Shown here: piece after piece, positions 63,827 to 64,000 of the stretch
Layout: each line of letters opens with the position of its first letter
Numbering within the stretch: the stretch's first letter is position 1
DNA from: Penicillus capitatus
Taxonomy: Eukaryota > Chlorophyta
NCBI GenBank assembly: GCA_965649825.1
Contig: OZ287704.1
Span: 496,001-560,000, forward strand
DNA length: 64,000 bases
Reading direction: 5' to 3'
Program-made: the position numbers and the translations under genes
The notes under the pieces: generated by a model
Database searches by the model: none
The model's input: only the letters and a program-made list of their open reading frames with translations
What the model was told of the DNA's origin: nothing

Positions 63827-64000
63827 CCGATAGTTTTTTAATGTTATGCGCTCCGAGGTTAGCGTCGCATTTATAGCCGCACGGCTGAACGCTGAGCCCG
63901 TCGTTGACGCACGGCAACGGCCATTCTTGTTTGTCTCGCTCCATTCTGCTAAATAATAAACAGTGTGGCGGCGTTCTCAGATGACACGGAAAAAGGAAGT

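Larger units (their letters stand above)
51741..64000. repeat. Segmental duplication block C (with LTR element inserted)
   Basis: It is homologous to 1-5860 throughout except for the 6455-bp insertion 53608-60062 (element plus one copy of the target site). Gene order and strand are as in A. It extends right beyond the window. On its left it continues into the full beta-helix gene, whereas A is cut by the window edge. Confidence 0.95.

Noticed and set aside
1-64000. tRNA and rRNA genes
   Set aside because: I saw no stretch with a convincing tRNA cloverleaf or conserved rRNA sequence; a covariance-model scan would settle it.

Overview
The window is nuclear DNA of a microbial eukaryote. Its genes carry many short introns (about 34-69 nt, GT-AG with one GC-AG case, several with CTAAC-like branch points), and RCC1, SPF27 and STE24 genes of clearly eukaryotic type are present. 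A trigger-factor gene with a Ser/Thr/Arg-rich N-terminal extension suggests a plastid-bearing or formerly plastid-bearing lineage. I could not assign a taxon. All gene models come from reading frames, splice signals and family motifs; no database search was possible.

The layout is a mosaic of duplications. Block A (1 to about 5860) and block C (51741 to 64000) are copies of one minus-strand module: a four-MATH-domain gene, a helical gene, and the 5' end of a beta-helix/multi-membrane surface protein gene. Block B (about 18095-20625) is a third, more diverged copy of the MATH gene only, joined at a breakpoint to the 5' part of a second beta-helix gene (20695-21440). Between the blocks lie a Cys-rich membrane protein (8667-9776) with a broken paralogue (39996-41066), STE24 CAAX protease (10828-12432) with a fragment copy (29815-30100), ankyrin and trypsin-like remnants (12667-14648), an acidic repeat gene and a secreted acidic gene (24581-26711), trigger factor (27749-29554) with an inverted copy of its upstream region (about 43640-44040), a Cys4 zinc protein (30425-31033), SPF27/BCAS2 (31590-32426) with a fragment copy (7190-7440), and two RCC1 genes (33808-35378 and 37878-39521).

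From 44081 to 46200 there are GC-rich AGCCGGC repeats and a 32-bp minisatellite, then a 100-N gap. The sequence after the gap (46301 to about 47155) looks like bacteriophage DNA and truncates the 3' end of the full beta-helix gene (to about 51880). This is probably a contaminant or misjoin.

The most unusual object is a complete, young Ty3/gypsy-type LTR retrotransposon (53608-60058). It has identical 157-bp LTRs, a 4-bp target duplication, and its empty site preserved in block A at 1838-1841. Its first ORF starts at the LTR/primer-site junction with a signal peptide, then a degenerate Clp/torsin-like AAA+ domain and Trp-rich membrane segments, and only then Gag, zinc knuckle and protease. Pol follows by an apparent -1 frameshift at A AAA AAC. 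A secretory and membrane module N-terminal to Gag is the best candidate here for something undescribed.
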